A program made the position numbers and the translations under genes. Positions 1 to 12,309 of a stretch of DNA of 64,000 bases are shown here, piece after piece. Below the pieces are notes generated by a model, which was not told the DNA's origin, did not search any database, and saw only the letters and a program-made list of their open reading frames with translations. Location of the stretch: the NCBI GenBank assembly GCA_963920575.1, contig OY986971.1, positions 1,674,001 through 1,738,000 of the forward strand. Direction: 5' to 3'. This stretch comes from Narthecium ossifragum (taxonomy: Eukaryota > Streptophyta > Magnoliopsida > Dioscoreales > Nartheciaceae). Positions within the stretch are counted from its first letter, which is position 1, and each line of letters opens with the position of its first letter.

Positions 1-1570
1 CTTTTCGCGAGGACAATCATCGTCTTTAAATGATAACTTTTTTCTTTTTGTCGATGATCTTTTGTTTATCTTAAAACATCATCGTCCAATTGCCTTTGAA
101 AGTTTGTCGATCATATTTATTACACTGATATGGCAATCATTGATTGGTTAGTCATTATTTTGACTAACACTTATCTTGATGAAAAATCTGGAATTGATTG
201 CATGGATTAATGGACAGTACTGATCTGAAAGTTATATGGTTCTACTACATGGATTTGCTTTAGATTCACTTTGTTTTCCTACAAACAGTGCTGGTGTTTA
301 ATGGCAAAACTAGTCATGCATCTCTATCTAGTAGTATATAAGATATGGCATTTGTGTATAAAATCATTTTTCGGAAAAATTTCTTTGAAACTTAAGGATA
401 TTAACCATGCAACTATTTGTAGATTTTTCATGAAGAGAATAAAAATTAATACTGCAAGATTAATTTGTAGCTGCATATATACACGCATGCATGGTGTAAT
501 CAAATCACCTGATCTAGCTGGTGAGATAAAAATGAAAGCTTGCGTCGATCGTACACGCAATCGAATGCCCGATCATGTGCCTGCCTAATGCCATTGTCGA
601 GCTTTCATGCCCACCATTGTCTCCTACACACACTAACCCAAAGCTGATCCATATATATGTAGGACACTCCCTTCTGTAGCAAACTAGCAATGGTGACTTA
701 CTCCAAAGAGCTAGTGTTTGATCTCTAGCTAACTCTGATCAACTCATCAGTCATGCAGTACTTTTTTCATGATGTGAGAGCAAAGCCAATTAACTTGCCA
801 ATTATATATAAGCTCTATTTGATACTAACTAAGTATATAGGAATAAAATTCTAGCCTTCAAAGTAAGATAGGACGCGCTCCTTTCTTTTCCATGGTGACC
901 TCACATTGGAGATGCTCTTTCTTCTGGTGGTCCTAAGAATAGGACCGTAGATCTCCACCCCGGCAGGAGGATCACTGGATGCCTTGAGAAGACCACCAAA
1001 AGCCTTTATAAGAGTCAGGCCTATCCTTACTGATGATATTGATGTGGCTGCTTCATGTCAGAGAAAAAAAGCTATATGTATCATCTTCAAGTCTGACTGC
1101 CTGCTTGCTTGCTAGGATTAATGGATGGCATGCAATTCCCTTTACAAGTTGTTCTCTTGATTTCCTCGCTCTCTGGCTCCACAGTCACCACTTTTCTTGA
1201 TTGCCCAAACACCCTTGTGAAACCAAAATTTGTGTTTTTTTTTTGTCTTTGTCTTTTGATCATTTTGACTTTGTTGTGATGATCAACCTGGATGACCGAA
1301 ATATCCCTTTGCTCTTAAATGGGCATAAAAAAAAAGACTTTAACTTTTAAGGGTATTTTAGTAATTTTATTCTAGAATATACACGAGAGGATTCTAACCA
1401 TCAACGACGTAAAAGCTTGAGTTAATAGACGGTGTCGAGTTTATATTAATATAGTCTTAAAAAAAAAAGAGATTCTCATAATGTATATAGACTAAATTGC
1501 ACTTTAATATCATGTATTTTAAAGATTTATCACTTTATTACCCTCAATTTTAAAAATTACATTAAGATAC
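1..1570. other. Intergenic region, no gene recognised
   Basis: No open reading frame here resembles a known protein and no splice-joined exon set is apparent. A moderately GC-rich patch at about 870-1080 stands out from the AT-rich surroundings but I cannot assign it. Short poly-A/T tracts occur near 1230, 1327 and 1456. Nothing else can be supported. Confidence 0.5.
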
Positions 1571-1574
1571 CCCT

Positions 1575-2680
1575 AACTTTCCTTCAAGTACAACATGATA
1601 CTTTTTACATAGCAAGCCATATTTTTTGGTATTAACTAAGTATTTCTTCACTCGGTCAATAGCATGCCAATGATCTTTACCTTGCTTGCAAGTAAATCTG
1701 CTAAGTATACCTACTGCATACGCAATGTTAGGTCTAGTATAATCCGTCACATAGCCTAAGATGCCAATCATGCTAGCATATTCCTTTTGATTAATCACAT
1801 CATTATCATCATTAAAATTGGAAATAGATTAACACTTGAATCAAAAGGAGTAGCAACATGCTTGCAATCAATATAATTATACTCTTTCAACATTTTCTCA
1901 ATATAATGTGACTGATCAAGAAAAACACCATTGCATGTATGTGTAATTTTCATACCCAAAATATAATTAACCTCACCAAGATCTTTCATGTCAAAATGGC
2001 TACTAAGCATATTTTTTGTTTCATTTATAATATGTAAGTTAGAGACAAATATTAATAAATCATCTACATAGAGGCTAATAGTAACATGCGAATTATTACA
2101 AACTTTATAATAAATACATTTATCACATTCATTTGATTTATATTCATTTTCAGGTATACATGAATCAAATTTCTCATGCCACTGTTTAGAGGCCTGTTTT
2201 AAGCCATATAGAGCCTTAGTTGGTTTGCATAATTTGCTTTCTTGACCCGCCTCTACAAAGCCTTCAGGTTGATTCATGTAAATTTTCTCATCTAAATCTC
2301 TATTTAAACATGCTGTCTGAACATTCATTTGGTGAATTTTTAAATTATGAATCACAACAATTGCACTTAACAACATGATGGATGTTATTCTAGTAACCGG
2401 AGAAAAGGTGTCAAAAAAGTTAACATCGGCTTTTTGTTTAAAGCCTTTTGTAACAAATCTAGTTTTAAATTTCTCCATTGTACCATTTGGTTTGAGTTTC
2501 TTTCTAAGAACCCATTTGCAACCAATGGTTTTACAACCAAGTGATAATTCTACTAATTTCCAAGTTCTATTGAAGATTAGTGAATCCATATCATCATTTA
2601 CAACTTCTCTCAAAAAAACAGCATCATCATGTGATTTTAAAGCCTCTTCTAAAGTATCCTCAACATTAAAAACATGATAG
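1575..2680 (-). pseudogene. Copia reverse transcriptase (RVT_2), 3' truncated
   Basis: A long minus-strand frame (2613-1795) carries RVT_2 hallmarks: GCKWVLRKKLKPNGT near the N-terminus, KALYGLKQA in the middle and the catalytic SLYVDDLLIF motif. A frameshift near 1795-1840 leads into the start of the connection/RNase H region (YASMIGILGYVTDYTRPNIAYAV), which ends abruptly at about 1575. The following SDADW-type motif is missing. The product would copy element RNA into DNA. The truncated 3' end makes this copy non-functional. Confidence 0.88.
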
Positions 2681-3159
2681 TCAGGACCAAAATCTTTTTC
2701 AATCCTTTGTCTTTAACTTCTTCTCACTTCAATATCATAATTTTCTAAAATTTGAAAAGAAGTTAAGGATCTCCATGGCTCATTTTCTCTATTTTCTTAG
2801 CTCCCACTATTTTTAAATTTAAAAGGAATTTTCTCTTCATGAAAAATAGCATTACTTGATTCAAAAATATAATTATTTTCAATATCAAGGAATCTATAGG
2901 CAGTACTATATATTTGATGCATGTCCAAGAAAAGCACATGTAGAAGCTTTTACATCCAATTTAGGTCTCTTAGAATCTGTTAGCCTTACAAATGCTAAAC
3001 AACCCCAAACTTTAAGATAGCCCAAATTTGGCTTATACCCCTTACATAATTCAAAAGGTGTAATTTTTGATTTATTATGTGGCACTCTCTCTATTCAACA
3101 CATGATATATAGTCAAAATTGCTTCATCTCATAGATTATTGGGTACACTTGACTCAATG

Positions 3160-3982
3160 AGTTAAACATTAGTCAACTCAATCAATGTTCTATTTTCTCT
3201 TTCCGCTGCTACACCGTTAGATGCAGGGGAATATGGTGGAGTAGTTTCATGTATAATACCCAATGATTGAACAAATGAGTTGCATTCTATAGATTCATAC
3301 TCTCGACCTCTATCACTTCTATATCTCTTGATTTTTTTGCCGAATTGATTTTCAACTTCTTGAAGGAATTCTTTAAAAGTCTCAAAAGCATCACTTTTAT
3401 TTCTCAACAAATAAACATATGTATTTTTTTTAAAAATCATCAATAAAAGTGATAAAATATCTACTTCCTCCACGAGTAAAAATTCCTTCAAATTCACAAA
3501 GATCAGTATGAATTAAATCTAACAATTCAGTAGATCTATCAATACTTTTATGAGGTCTTTTTGTGATTTTAGCTTGACCGCATATTTTGCATTTATCCAA
3601 GTCTTTTGTTAGCTTAGGAATTAAGCTTAAACTACTCATGATGCCCACATATCTACTATTTATATGACATAAGCGAGCATGTCAAAAATTTAAGGTAGAA
3701 AGCATATAAGCATAAGCATTCATGATTTTATTTTCAACATTTAACTTGAAGATACCATCACAAGCATATCCCTTGCCCACAAATACACCCTTCTTGGTGA
3801 TTGTATATTGATCAGATTCCATAGTATGTTTGAAGCCAACCCTATTTAGAAGGAAACTTGACATCAAGTTCTTCCTTGTGGATGGTGTATATAACACATC
3901 TTTTAGTGTCAGTACACATCTAGAGGTGAATTTCAGCTCAACCTCACCACTCTCAAGAACCTTGGTTTGACTAGAGTCACAA
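3160..3982 (-). pseudogene. Copia protease end and integrase, frameshifted
   Basis: The minus strand continues from the protease (DSSQTKVLESGEVEL-like) into the pre-integrase region (LYTPSTRKNL, CKICGQAK), then the integrase core. Catalytic-type residues are visible in LIHTDLCEF (first Asp), YRSDRGREY (second Asp) and NGVAAERENRT (Glu). The core is split between two frames around 3430-3497, and stops occur near 3648-3690. Integrase inserts the cDNA into chromosomes. This copy is a pseudogene. Assignment to Copia follows from its position upstream of the RT. Confidence 0.85.
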
Positions 3983-6900
3983 TGTCACGCCCCGACCCAG
4001 AAAATCCATCCGAATCGAGACGTGAACCACCTAAACCTGTTTACATCATCAATTGGCGCACAAGTATATAACTGCTATGAATTAAAACAATCCAATCCTC
4101 AACTTCATAAAAATTTTGGCAGAATTTCCTTTATAATTTTAACACAGAAAACCTGTACATTTGATAATTTTCCAAATTACAATCAGGACAAAAGATTAAT
4201 CATAACATTCCTCAAATGTCTACATTAAAGAAGGTTACAACATTTCTCCAGTACAATTGAATTAAAGATCATACAATCATGTCCTCGAATACATCAATTT
4301 GTACATCATTGATTAAAACTGTAAATTATATGTAGAAGAACTCCTCGACGCTCTAAGTCCTCGATCACCTCGAAATGCCGCGCCATCTTCTAAAGGAGCA
4401 CCTGAAAGAAGGAACTGCATCGACCTGCATCGCCGATGCAGCCTAGGTAGGGTGTGCAACAATGCCCAGTAGGGTTCTACTCTACGTCGCACAGAAAGGA
4501 AGGGAAACTGCAACTGTGTCGTTCTCCGCCTAAGCCTAAGGTATGCCAAGGGTCTCATAACCCTATCGATGTCCCAAGGGCTCCCGTCATGAACCTCTCT
4601 CTTGAACATATTACCAAGATCACCCTAAGCACCAACAGGGGAACGGTACCATACGGGATCACCCTTACCCAAGAACAAACGAGAGGAAACAAAGACCGCG
4701 GGCTCCTGTCCAAGTACCACCCTGCTCAGTCATACCATCTCTCGCGGGGACACACATGTCAGGGAAAGCATCGACAACCATCCTTAGCACTTGGACTTGG
4801 AGACCGACACGACATCTACACCTCAAATACAATAATATCCAACATGGTCGACTATAACAATAACCTTAAATGATATCAATTATGATCATTCGATGACAAT
4901 CACGTCCTAATCCTCAACTAACCAAACCCCGGTCCTAGGGCTAGATCCGGGTTACCCGAGAACCCCGAATCGGCGATCGAATCCATCGCTTACCACCTAA
5001 CCTTAATGCTTCTAATGCATAAAACATGCATGAGCCTATTCAAGCAACTAGGCCTAAATGCCTCTAAATGTCAAATCATCAATCAATTGTCCAGTATGGT
5101 GAGATAGCAAGCTAACAAGATAGAGGAAGAAGCATAGATGCTTACGCTAGGAACAATGGAGCAATAAGAGGCCAAAATCATTCAACCATCCACAAGGTGC
5201 AAACCAACACATGGTCGCTACAGATACCTCAAACATCCAGCAGTAGATTTACACTCTACTTGTATCGTTTCCGAACCATGCATAATATCATTCAAAACAC
5301 ACAGGGCACACCTTCGGCCCTAGTCTTGTATGATATATGAGTACATAATGGATAATTAACAGAAGATCACAAGAGTTACGAAGTTAACACTAGTTCCCAG
5401 GAATTGAACAGAGAAGGGGACATGATACAGTATCATGCAATTGACATGGATGACATACATATACCCTAATCGCAGGGGATTATAGCAATAATCACTCGGC
5501 AACCTAACTTATCAACATCAATCATAAAACACCAACGATGAATTAGAGGGCAATTCATGGGAAGAAGAGGAAAAGACATGGCAGCTACCGATCCAACCCA
5601 GAACCTTAACCAAACTCAATCGTTCCACCTTAATAACAGTGAAGATGACTCCAAACAGAAATTAGCTCTACCATTATCATTTCAGTCAAGCATTGAACCA
5701 ATTAATCGAAGGAGAACTAAGAACCCAATCTAATAGACAGAATAGTTACTCGATGAATTTAGCCAATGCACCGGGCATGCACCGGGTTAAACCATTTCAT
5801 TAGGAAGGAATTGCCAACAAAGACCAATCGCCCAAAGGCCATACCAATTCACGGATGCTGGAGGCATGGTTCTCACTTCTCACCCTCGAAGCACCAACTA
5901 GGAAGGACACCGCGACTTCCTCCAGTCGACACCCTGTTCTCAACCTCAATCCAGCCCCCAGCCATCGACTTCCCCAATCAATCGGATGATCAACAGGGCA
6001 GAGCAGGCCTTCAGAAAGGATCCAGACAATCACCGAGAGGTTTGCCTGAGCTCGGAAGGGGCTGGGGAGGAAACCTCCGGCGTCCAGCAAACAGGGAACA
6101 AGGGAAACCTCACCACTGAGGCATAACAAGGACCAGAGGGGACAAAGAATCCAGGAGAAGAGAAGATAAATCATCGAAAAAACCTAGTATGACCAGCAAA
6201 ACCAAAACCGGACTTCACAAGATTCGAAGTGAAGAAGATCGGGGAAGGGGAAGAGCAGCGATCCAAATCCGCGCAAACCCAAAAGGAAAGGAAACCCAGG
6301 ACAGGGGAAGAATCCAACGGACCCATCGGAGGATCTATGCATAGCATTCATCAGAACCACAGCAGAACAAAGAGTACTAAAACATCACCGAAAAACAGAG
6401 CAAGAGTCGCCGAAAAACAGGGCAAGCACACAAATCCAAACCCGATGCAATCCTATGGCCTAATCTATGCTAGTAGAGTCTAAACCAAGTTTAGGCTAGA
6501 AACCCTACCTCTGGACCGAGCTCGCCTTCTCCTTCTTCTTCTCCGGACGTGCGTTGCCCCCGAGCTCGAGACCTCTGCTGCTCGCACGTTGCCGCCAATC
6601 GTCGCCTCTCCAACCGCGGTCGCCTCCGTCGCCAAGCTCTCTGTCGTCTCCGTGAACGCCGACTCCCTCTCTCCTCAGCCGTCCGCCGCCGCTTCCTATC
6701 GGCGCCGTCTCCCTCTCTCTTTCTCTCTCTATCGGGTGAAGTAATGCCCTAATGAGAGAGAGAACGGGGGTTAGGTTTTAACTAATGGCTACTTAAGTCC
6801 ATGGCCCTTCGATCCTCATCAAATGGATCTCGCCCGTTCAGATCTAGATCTACTAGATCAAGCCCCGATCCTCAGATCTAGATCACCCCTATGGGTCTAC

Positions 6901-7098
6901 TCAAACACATACATCCTCATAAGGCCGTGTGTGCGTTACGTGCATGTGAAATCAACTCCGCTAAGGGTAATTTACCAAATTACCCCAAGAGCCGCAACGA
7001 TCAAAGGAGATCGCGAGGCAAGTCCCACCAAGCCAAACCAAATGAACCATACCCTCGACCGACGCGGTCGGACCGGGTTGGAGGTACGGGTCCTCACA
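3983..7098 (+). mobile_element. Solo LTR (3.1 kb) inserted in the Copia protease
   Basis: The segment begins TGTCACGCCCCGACCC and ends TCCTCACA, i.e. TG...CA. It is flanked by a 5-bp target duplication CACAA (3978-3982) / CACCA (7099-7103) with one mismatch. Removing the element and one repeat restores a continuous Copia protease reading (IIMLGDSS), which supports the right-hand repeat as the original. It contains no gag-pol, so I call it a solo LTR left by recombination. It shares several blocks with 16823-19228 and 55571-56959: the 5' end, a block with 'gagcactaagctcagtaggg' type sequence, and 'ccccggtcctagggcta'. ORFs inside are not protein-like. Confidence 0.85.
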
Positions 7099-7260
7099 CA
7101 CCAAGCATGATGATACTCTCAATTTCAAAAGGAGTGTAAGTTTTGAATCAAGTTTTGTCATAACAAACATGCCTATTGGCACCAGAGTCTGCCCACCACT
7201 CTTAAACAAATTGTACCATATTAATGTATGTAATTACCGTCATGAATGACTCTTCGATTA
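7099..7260 (-). pseudogene. Copia aspartic protease fragment (upstream part)
   Basis: Minus-strand translation across about 7192-7177 gives the ADSGAN active-site motif of retroviral-type aspartic proteases, followed by RHVCYDKT and an in-frame stop where a Trp codon is expected. The domain is cut at 7098/7099 by the solo LTR and continues on the other side at 3982. Protease would process Gag-Pol. Here it is interrupted and dead. Confidence 0.75.
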
Positions 7261-7284
7261 CATTAGCCTGGGTGCAGACTCCCA

Positions 7285-8184
7285 CTTTCGAAATTTTCAT
7301 ACTCGAGCAAAATGCCCACTTTTTCCACAGACAAAACATGCATTGACTTGGTTTTGTGAAGGGGGTCTTTGGTTCTTAAACTTTTGACTATGGTTGCCTT
7401 TACCATGAGGTCTACCATAGTTCTTAATATGTTTCTTTGCTGGCTTCAGATGACTATGATTCAGAATTTGATCCTTGGGCAAGTAATTTTTAGCATAAAC
7501 ATAATTTACCTTTGTGAGGTGTTCGTTTGCTTCTTGGGTCATCATGGCATCTTGCCCTCTAGCTTCCTCCTCCACGCAGATGCGTGTGATTAAGGTCTCT
7601 AGTGTAGTCTCTTTTTGCTTGTGACGCATGGATTTTTAGAACTCCTCCCATGATGGTGGTAGTTTATCGATGATGCCACACATGATTAAGATTTTTCCAA
7701 TCTATATGCCTTCGGATTGAACTTCTGCTATGATCATCTGGAAATATTGTGCTTGTTCAGCAACAGATTTAGCATCCACCATTTGATAGCAAAAGCAATG
7801 GCTGGCTGCGTATTTCTTCGCACCGGCCTCTTCCATATCTTACTTGCTCAGTAGAGCTTTCCAAAGTTTCTTTGCAAAGGAGTAAGTAGTATTGTAGTAA
7901 TCATAAAAATGATCCCCAAGACAATTCAAAAGATAGCACCGCCACTTATACTCATCTGTTGTGTACTTCTCAACTTCTTCTTCATGTAGGAGAAGTTCTT
8001 CGTCAAACATGTTGTCGATCGAAATCTTACTCGGATTCTTTGCGGTGAGTATGTAGGAGACATTGAGAAGGCTAAGATAGAATAGCACCTTGCTCTTCCA
8101 TCTCTTGAAGTAGGCTCCCTTGAAGTGGAAGGGCTTGTTGAGATCTCCGATATTTTCCGTAGGCTTTTCGGTTGTCATCTCCAT
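7285..8184 (-). pseudogene. Copia gag fragment (UBN2-type, CCHC zinc knuckle)
   Basis: The start codon at 8184-8182 opens a reading frame of Copia gag type (UBN2-like, with [13 protein letters not shown] and [24 protein letters not shown] segments). The frame breaks near 7843 and resumes at 7629. The C-terminal part has the zinc knuckle start [13 protein letters not shown], but a stop codon replaces the last Cys of the CX2CX4HX4C motif near 7297, so the knuckle is incomplete. The gag normally binds the element's RNA in the cytoplasmic particle. This copy cannot make a full protein. Confidence 0.8.
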
Positions 8185-8203
8185 TTTGAATCTCCTTCAA
8201 AAT

Positions 8204-8811
8204 TGTTGGTGGAAATGACAACAATTTAATAGAAAAATACAAATAGGATAAATTTAGAGATGAAACCGGATCGAACTGAGGCACGGAATTCTCGCTCTTT
8301 TTAAAGAGATTCAAGCCATCTGCGGTTGAAAAAAGCCTAGAATCGATGCAACAACCTTCTCTTGACTTGTCTCTGTCATGATACAACAACTCGATCGTTC
8401 ATCTATATATGGCTCAGATGAACTTTGCACAAGTTCGTGAGCCTAAAGCTCCACCAAAGGAACACCTTTCTTTGCTCAAGCTCTCAAGAAGTATAATGTT
8501 TTCTTGAGTTTTGTTGTACATACGGCTGGAAGGAAATGCCTCTATATATAGGCTTCCTATGATGTACAATCTACCAACCACATTAAAGAGTTAAGGGTTA
8601 CAAGAGTTAAAGCATGATAGGTTTCAAGAAAACTTAGATTTCCAGATTAGTCTAGAGGTCTAGCACTAGCAACATAGAAGATGGTATATATTATAAGTTA
8701 GAAGGTCATGTATAGGCCATGAGTTACATGTACAACTCATGAAACATTTCCTTTGTTTTGGTTGACGACAACCTTATATAAGCTAAGCTTTAATATTAAA
8801 ATGCACCAACA
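8204..8811 (-). repeat. 5' LTR of the Copia element
   Basis: The segment is bounded by the inverted octamers TGTTGGTG (8204-8211) and CACCAACA (8804-8811), i.e. TG...CA on the coding strand, and lies directly upstream of gag. A TATA-like string (ctatatatag) at about 8550-8559 fits an LTR promoter on the minus strand. The matching 3' LTR is not in the window. A run of 24 T lies just outside, at 8827-8850. The boundary is inferred from the inverted termini, not from comparison with a second LTR. Confidence 0.65.
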
Positions 8812-8850
8812 CAGTATACACAAGTCTTTTTTTTTTTTTTTTTTTTTTTT

Positions 8851-11330
8851 GTATTGACTGGCAAAATGGCATCAAATTAGAAAAATTCTTCGAGATGATC
8901 GAGCCGAGATGGATCGGGAACAAGAGTGGGCCTTGAGCAACACTGAGCCCAAAGGGAAGGACAGGGGAGGGGGCCTCCAGAAATGGTCCCCCACCCCCAC
9001 AAGTGTGCCATAAAGGAGTTGGGGCGCTTGGTGGGGTGGGTGTTACATGAATGAAGAGTTCTTGTTGTTATTGTTTGTTAGGGTTGTGGGGATCTATCTG
9101 TGGGTTTAAAGGCCAGCCTCCCTGGAGTGGTCTGTAATTGAGCTAATAAAAGTACCTCTCTTTAAGACAGCAACACCTAGTGAGAGAGAGAGAGAGAGAG
9201 TGACAGAGAGAGTCTTGGGGCCATCAAGGCCAAGGGCCAAGGTGTGGTGGTAGATAGGGACTGTTCATTGCAATAGAAGAGGGGTAGAATAATGAGAGAA
9301 GTATAATTGCATAACATGTCAGTCATGCATACATAAATTAAGCCCTCTTCATCAGAAGAACTATGCAGGGATAAGAGAGAGAGAGATTTTGCTTCAACCC
9401 TGGCCTAACTTTATATTTGCAAAAGAGTCCTAATTTCTTCTTTAATTACTTGGGTATGAGTTGCATGATAACTGATAGGAAATAAGAGCGTTACGTCGAG
9501 AATGATCCATGAGCAACGCCACATAAAATAGTAAGGAAAAGAGTGGGCTGATGGTTCGAACTCTCGACTCCTACCCTGAGATTGTGTTAAATCAGCAATT
9601 CTCTAAATAAAAAAAAATTACTGAAAAACACGAATTTATATATCCAACTCAATTCATAAATTATTGTGAAATATGAACAATACTAAAAAAAAGCATTCAC
9701 ACCATGAAACCCAAGTTGGTTTAATTTATATGTAGAATAATAAGATTTATTAGGTACTTAATTATAAAATAGAAAATGAGGAAGAAGCCTAACTTTTGTA
9801 TAATAATAATAATAAAATCCTCCCTCCACAAAATTCGTGTGTCTTAATCATTAGAACTACTATTTTCAGCCAAAGCACACGCAAGATAGAGGTATCAGAA
9901 AACCAGAAAACCCCAAATCCTAAACTACCTCTGTAAGAGTACACCTGTGAGAGAAAGAAAGAACCTATATAGCATGCTCATAGTACAGAGATAGCTAACA
10001 AACTCTCCCCTGATCCACAATTATGGAAAACCGTGGGCAGTAAAAAGACATAGTCTTTGGAAACAGAGAAAAGAGAGAGACAGAGAGAGAGACAGAGAGA
10101 CAGAGAGAGAGAGAGACTGGTGGACCAATGCAAGGAGCCCCTCTTTCCTTCTGAAAATGACAAATACATCCTTATCTGGTGGTTATGATTGTTATTGCTA
10201 CAGATAGCAATTGCAGAGTAAAGAGGAGGTGCAGATGAGAAAGAAAGAAAGAAAGATATCTGACCTTCAGCATTCTTTTGGCATTTAATATACACCTACC
10301 TATGTGTTCAAATCAATCAAGAACCATCACCTCTGTTTTCACCTAAATCAAAGTATTTCTTTATATTCTTTGCAAATCTAGCTTGTGTGCCATACTTGGA
10401 AAGTGCCCACATATATATATATATACTAATCGGCGGTCAGCAACAAATAATTCTTGGAGAGATTCAACTAGCTAGCGGGATGTTCAATTAACTAGCAATA
10501 TTGAAGGAGCCAGTATCAATCTCTATGATGTCATGCTAATTTATTAGCTATCATAAATGACTAAAGTCGATAAGAAAAATTGAATTTAGAACATTAGCAC
10601 TTGCTTGAGCATAGAAAGAAAAGAAAGAATAGGGAACAGAGACAGCTGATAAAGACGAAAGAGTTCCCTCCTACGCAGAGCAGGCGTGCAGTAGTTTCCT
10701 AAGTCTCGTGTAACTAAACATATTAGTAACCGAACCTTTTTTTTAAAAAAAAAGGTATAATACTTTAATTAATTAATTGTTTGTTTATTTCAGTCGTGGT
10801 GGGTTCCAAGTACTAATTAATTCGAGTACTACTATGTAGTACTAACTGAGAGGAAACAGTATAGATCGAGTAAAAGAGCTGGACAAGTATAACGGAAAGT
10901 TTATAATGGTGGTAAAAGAGCAAAGTCTCGTATGTTTTAAGGACCACTTACACGAAACCCTGACAGACATAAAGGATGCCAACAGCTATGCAGCAGCAGC
11001 ACACCACATCAACCAATACCTGATAGAGAGAGACTCACACTCTCATTAGACTATTTAGAGGGAGAGAAAGAGATGGGGGAGACTAGCAACGAGTTGCTTG
11101 TGTCACGTATCTATCTCTCCTCTTCCACTTATGTCTTATTGATGCATGAAAGCTAGAGATCCATCTGGACACAAACTTAAAAGAGAGAAGCTGTCAAAGT
11201 TTTAGAGAGAGAGAGAGAGAGAAAAAAAAAAATATGGTGTTTTGATGCTAGATTTATACAAAAGCTTTTATATATCAGTAGTAGTAGTAGTAGCCCTTCT
11301 GTTCTTCTTTAGATCTCTTCTCTTCTCTTC
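8851..11330. other. Intergenic and upstream region of the zinc finger gene
   Basis: No coding sequence is recognised. Purine microsatellites are frequent: (AG)n at about 9183-9200, a GA/CAGA tract at 10070-10116, and (GA)n at 11205-11222. A (TAG)n tract lies at 11278-11294. A box-B-like GGTTCGAACTC at 9553 has no convincing partner. GA/CT tracts are common in plant promoters; a regulatory role here is inference. Confidence 0.5.
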
Positions 11331-11331
11331 T

Positions 11332-11339
11332 TATATATA
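11332..11339 (+). promoter_or_regulatory. TATA box of the zinc finger gene
   Basis: The sequence TATATATA lies 68 bp upstream of the start codon at 11407, after a CT-rich stretch. The spacing leaves a transcription start around 11360-11370 and a short leader, which is normal for a plant TATA promoter. Confidence 0.6.
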
Positions 11340-11406
11340 GAGAGCTTCTTTAGTTGGCTTGGCTTGGCTCCTGAGTTTGAGCTACGTAGGTAAGGAGAGG
11401 AAGGAG

Positions 11407-12309
11407 ATGAGTAGTGAGAGAGACGCGCACGACTTGATCATGAGCGTGGACTCCTTCTCACAGCTGCCGTTCAACCGGCCGGTGCCGAAAGCGAAGCCGG
11501 CTGCGGCCGGCTCTGGCATCAGGCTCTTTGGCGTCGAGGTCCCTCAGGAGCCTGAGGCCGACGCCGGCCGGCGTGAAGAACCTGCTGCCAAGGACTGCAA
11601 CGGCGATGCTAGTAAGGTAATTGCCGGAGGTGATAGTGGTGGAGGAGGAGGAGGAGAGAGTAGTAGGAAGTTCGAGTGCCACTACTGCTGCCGGAACTTT
11701 CCTACGTCGCAGGCGCTCGGCGGCCACCAGAACGCGCACAAGAGGGAGCGGCAGCACGCCAAGCGCGCGTATTTCCAGTCGACCATGGCATCTGCTCAAC
11801 ACCACCACCACCAGCATCCTGGGGGCATAACCGAGGGCCATGTTTATGGGTTCTTAAACTACCACCGCATCGGGTCGGCGCCGCCAGCGTCTCGCTTGGG
11901 CGGTGGCGGCGGTGGAGGTGGCCATGCATACCATACTCCGCCGCCGCCGCCACCTCATTACCCTTCTTGGAATGCTACTAAAATGAGTGGCAGCACTGGC
12001 ATCGGCGCCAGGCTCTACGGCGGGCTTGGATCGGTGTCACAGCCCATCAATGCCATCCCGTTACCGGGGCTTTGGAGGATGCCGGCGTCGGGGGTGCATG
12101 GCAGGCCGCCGAGCATAGGCATGAATCACCGGGATCGCTCCATGATGTTGCCGTTGCTCGCAGGAGGTGGTGGTGGTGGTGCGAGTCATGGTGTTGGTAC
12201 CTCTTCTTCTTCCTCTACTTCTTCTTCTTCTTCTTCAAGATCTTCGCGGCATCCGTATGAACCGAAATCGAGCATGAAAGATAGTGTGAGCTTGGATTTG
12301 CATCTGTAG
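11407..12309 (+). CDS. ZFP8: C2H2 zinc finger protein, ZFP8/GIS type, EAR repressor motif
   Basis: Single exon, 300 aa. The first ATG in frame (11407) starts MSSERDAHD and is followed by [10 protein letters not shown] and RLFGVEV (residues 39-45), both typical of the ZFP5/ZFP6/ZFP8/GIS family. One C2H2 finger has Cys91, Cys94, His107 and His111 with the plant QALGGH signature at 102-107, followed by [10 protein letters not shown]. The rest is low-complexity (Gly-, His-, Pro- and Ser-rich tracts). The C-terminus SLDLHL (295-300) is an LxLxL EAR motif, expected to recruit TOPLESS-type corepressors. In Arabidopsis this family acts in the nucleus in trichome and inflorescence epidermal differentiation downstream of gibberellin and cytokinin. 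Transfer of that role is inference. The absence of introns fits the family. Exact orthology within the family is not settled. Confidence 0.9.
   Translation: MSSERDAHDLIMSVDSFSQLPFNRPVPKAKPAAAGSGIRLFGVEVPQEPEADAGRREEPAAKDCNGDASKVIAGGDSGGGGGGESSRKFECHYCCRNFPTSQALGGHQNAHKRERQHAKRAYFQSTMASAQHHHHQHPGGITEGHVYGFLNYHRIGSAPPASRLGGGGGGGGHAYHTPPPPPPHYPSWNATKMSGSTGIGARLYGGLGSVSQPINAIPLPGLWRMPASGVHGRPPSIGMNHRDRSMMLPLLAGGGGGGASHGVGTSSSSSTSSSSSSRSSRHPYEPKSSMKDSVSLDLHL

Larger units (their letters stand above)
1575..8811 (-). mobile_element. Decayed Ty1/Copia LTR retrotransposon, 3' end lost
   Basis: Read on the minus strand the order is 5' LTR (8811-8204), gag, aspartic protease, integrase and reverse transcriptase, which is the Copia order (integrase before RT). 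Recognisable coding sequence stops near 1575 at the start of the RNase H region. The rest of RNase H and the 3' LTR are absent, so the element was truncated by deletion. A 3.1-kb solo LTR (3983-7098) sits inside the protease region. Stops and frameshifts in every domain show that it is inactive. A non-autonomous or nested origin of single domains is unlikely because order and orientation are consistent. Confidence 0.88.

Noticed and set aside
870..1080. Possible microRNA precursor or conserved non-coding RNA
   Set aside because: Locally GC-rich with short complementary pieces, but no match to a microRNA I know and no long stem.
4313..6483. ORFs of 84-139 aa inside the first solo LTR
   Set aside because: No motif, and they overlap on both strands within LTR sequence.
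9541..9600. Possible tRNA or SINE (GGTTCGAACTC)
   Set aside because: Only a box-B-like string; no box A at the right distance and no cloverleaf.
11359..11406. Upstream extension of the zinc finger frame
   Set aside because: It begins with a TTG codon and would start at or near the transcription start. The ATG at 11407 gives the family N-terminus.
11458..12260. Other-frame ORFs across the zinc finger gene
   Set aside because: Shadows of a GC-rich coding exon; only one frame contains the C2H2 finger and EAR motif.
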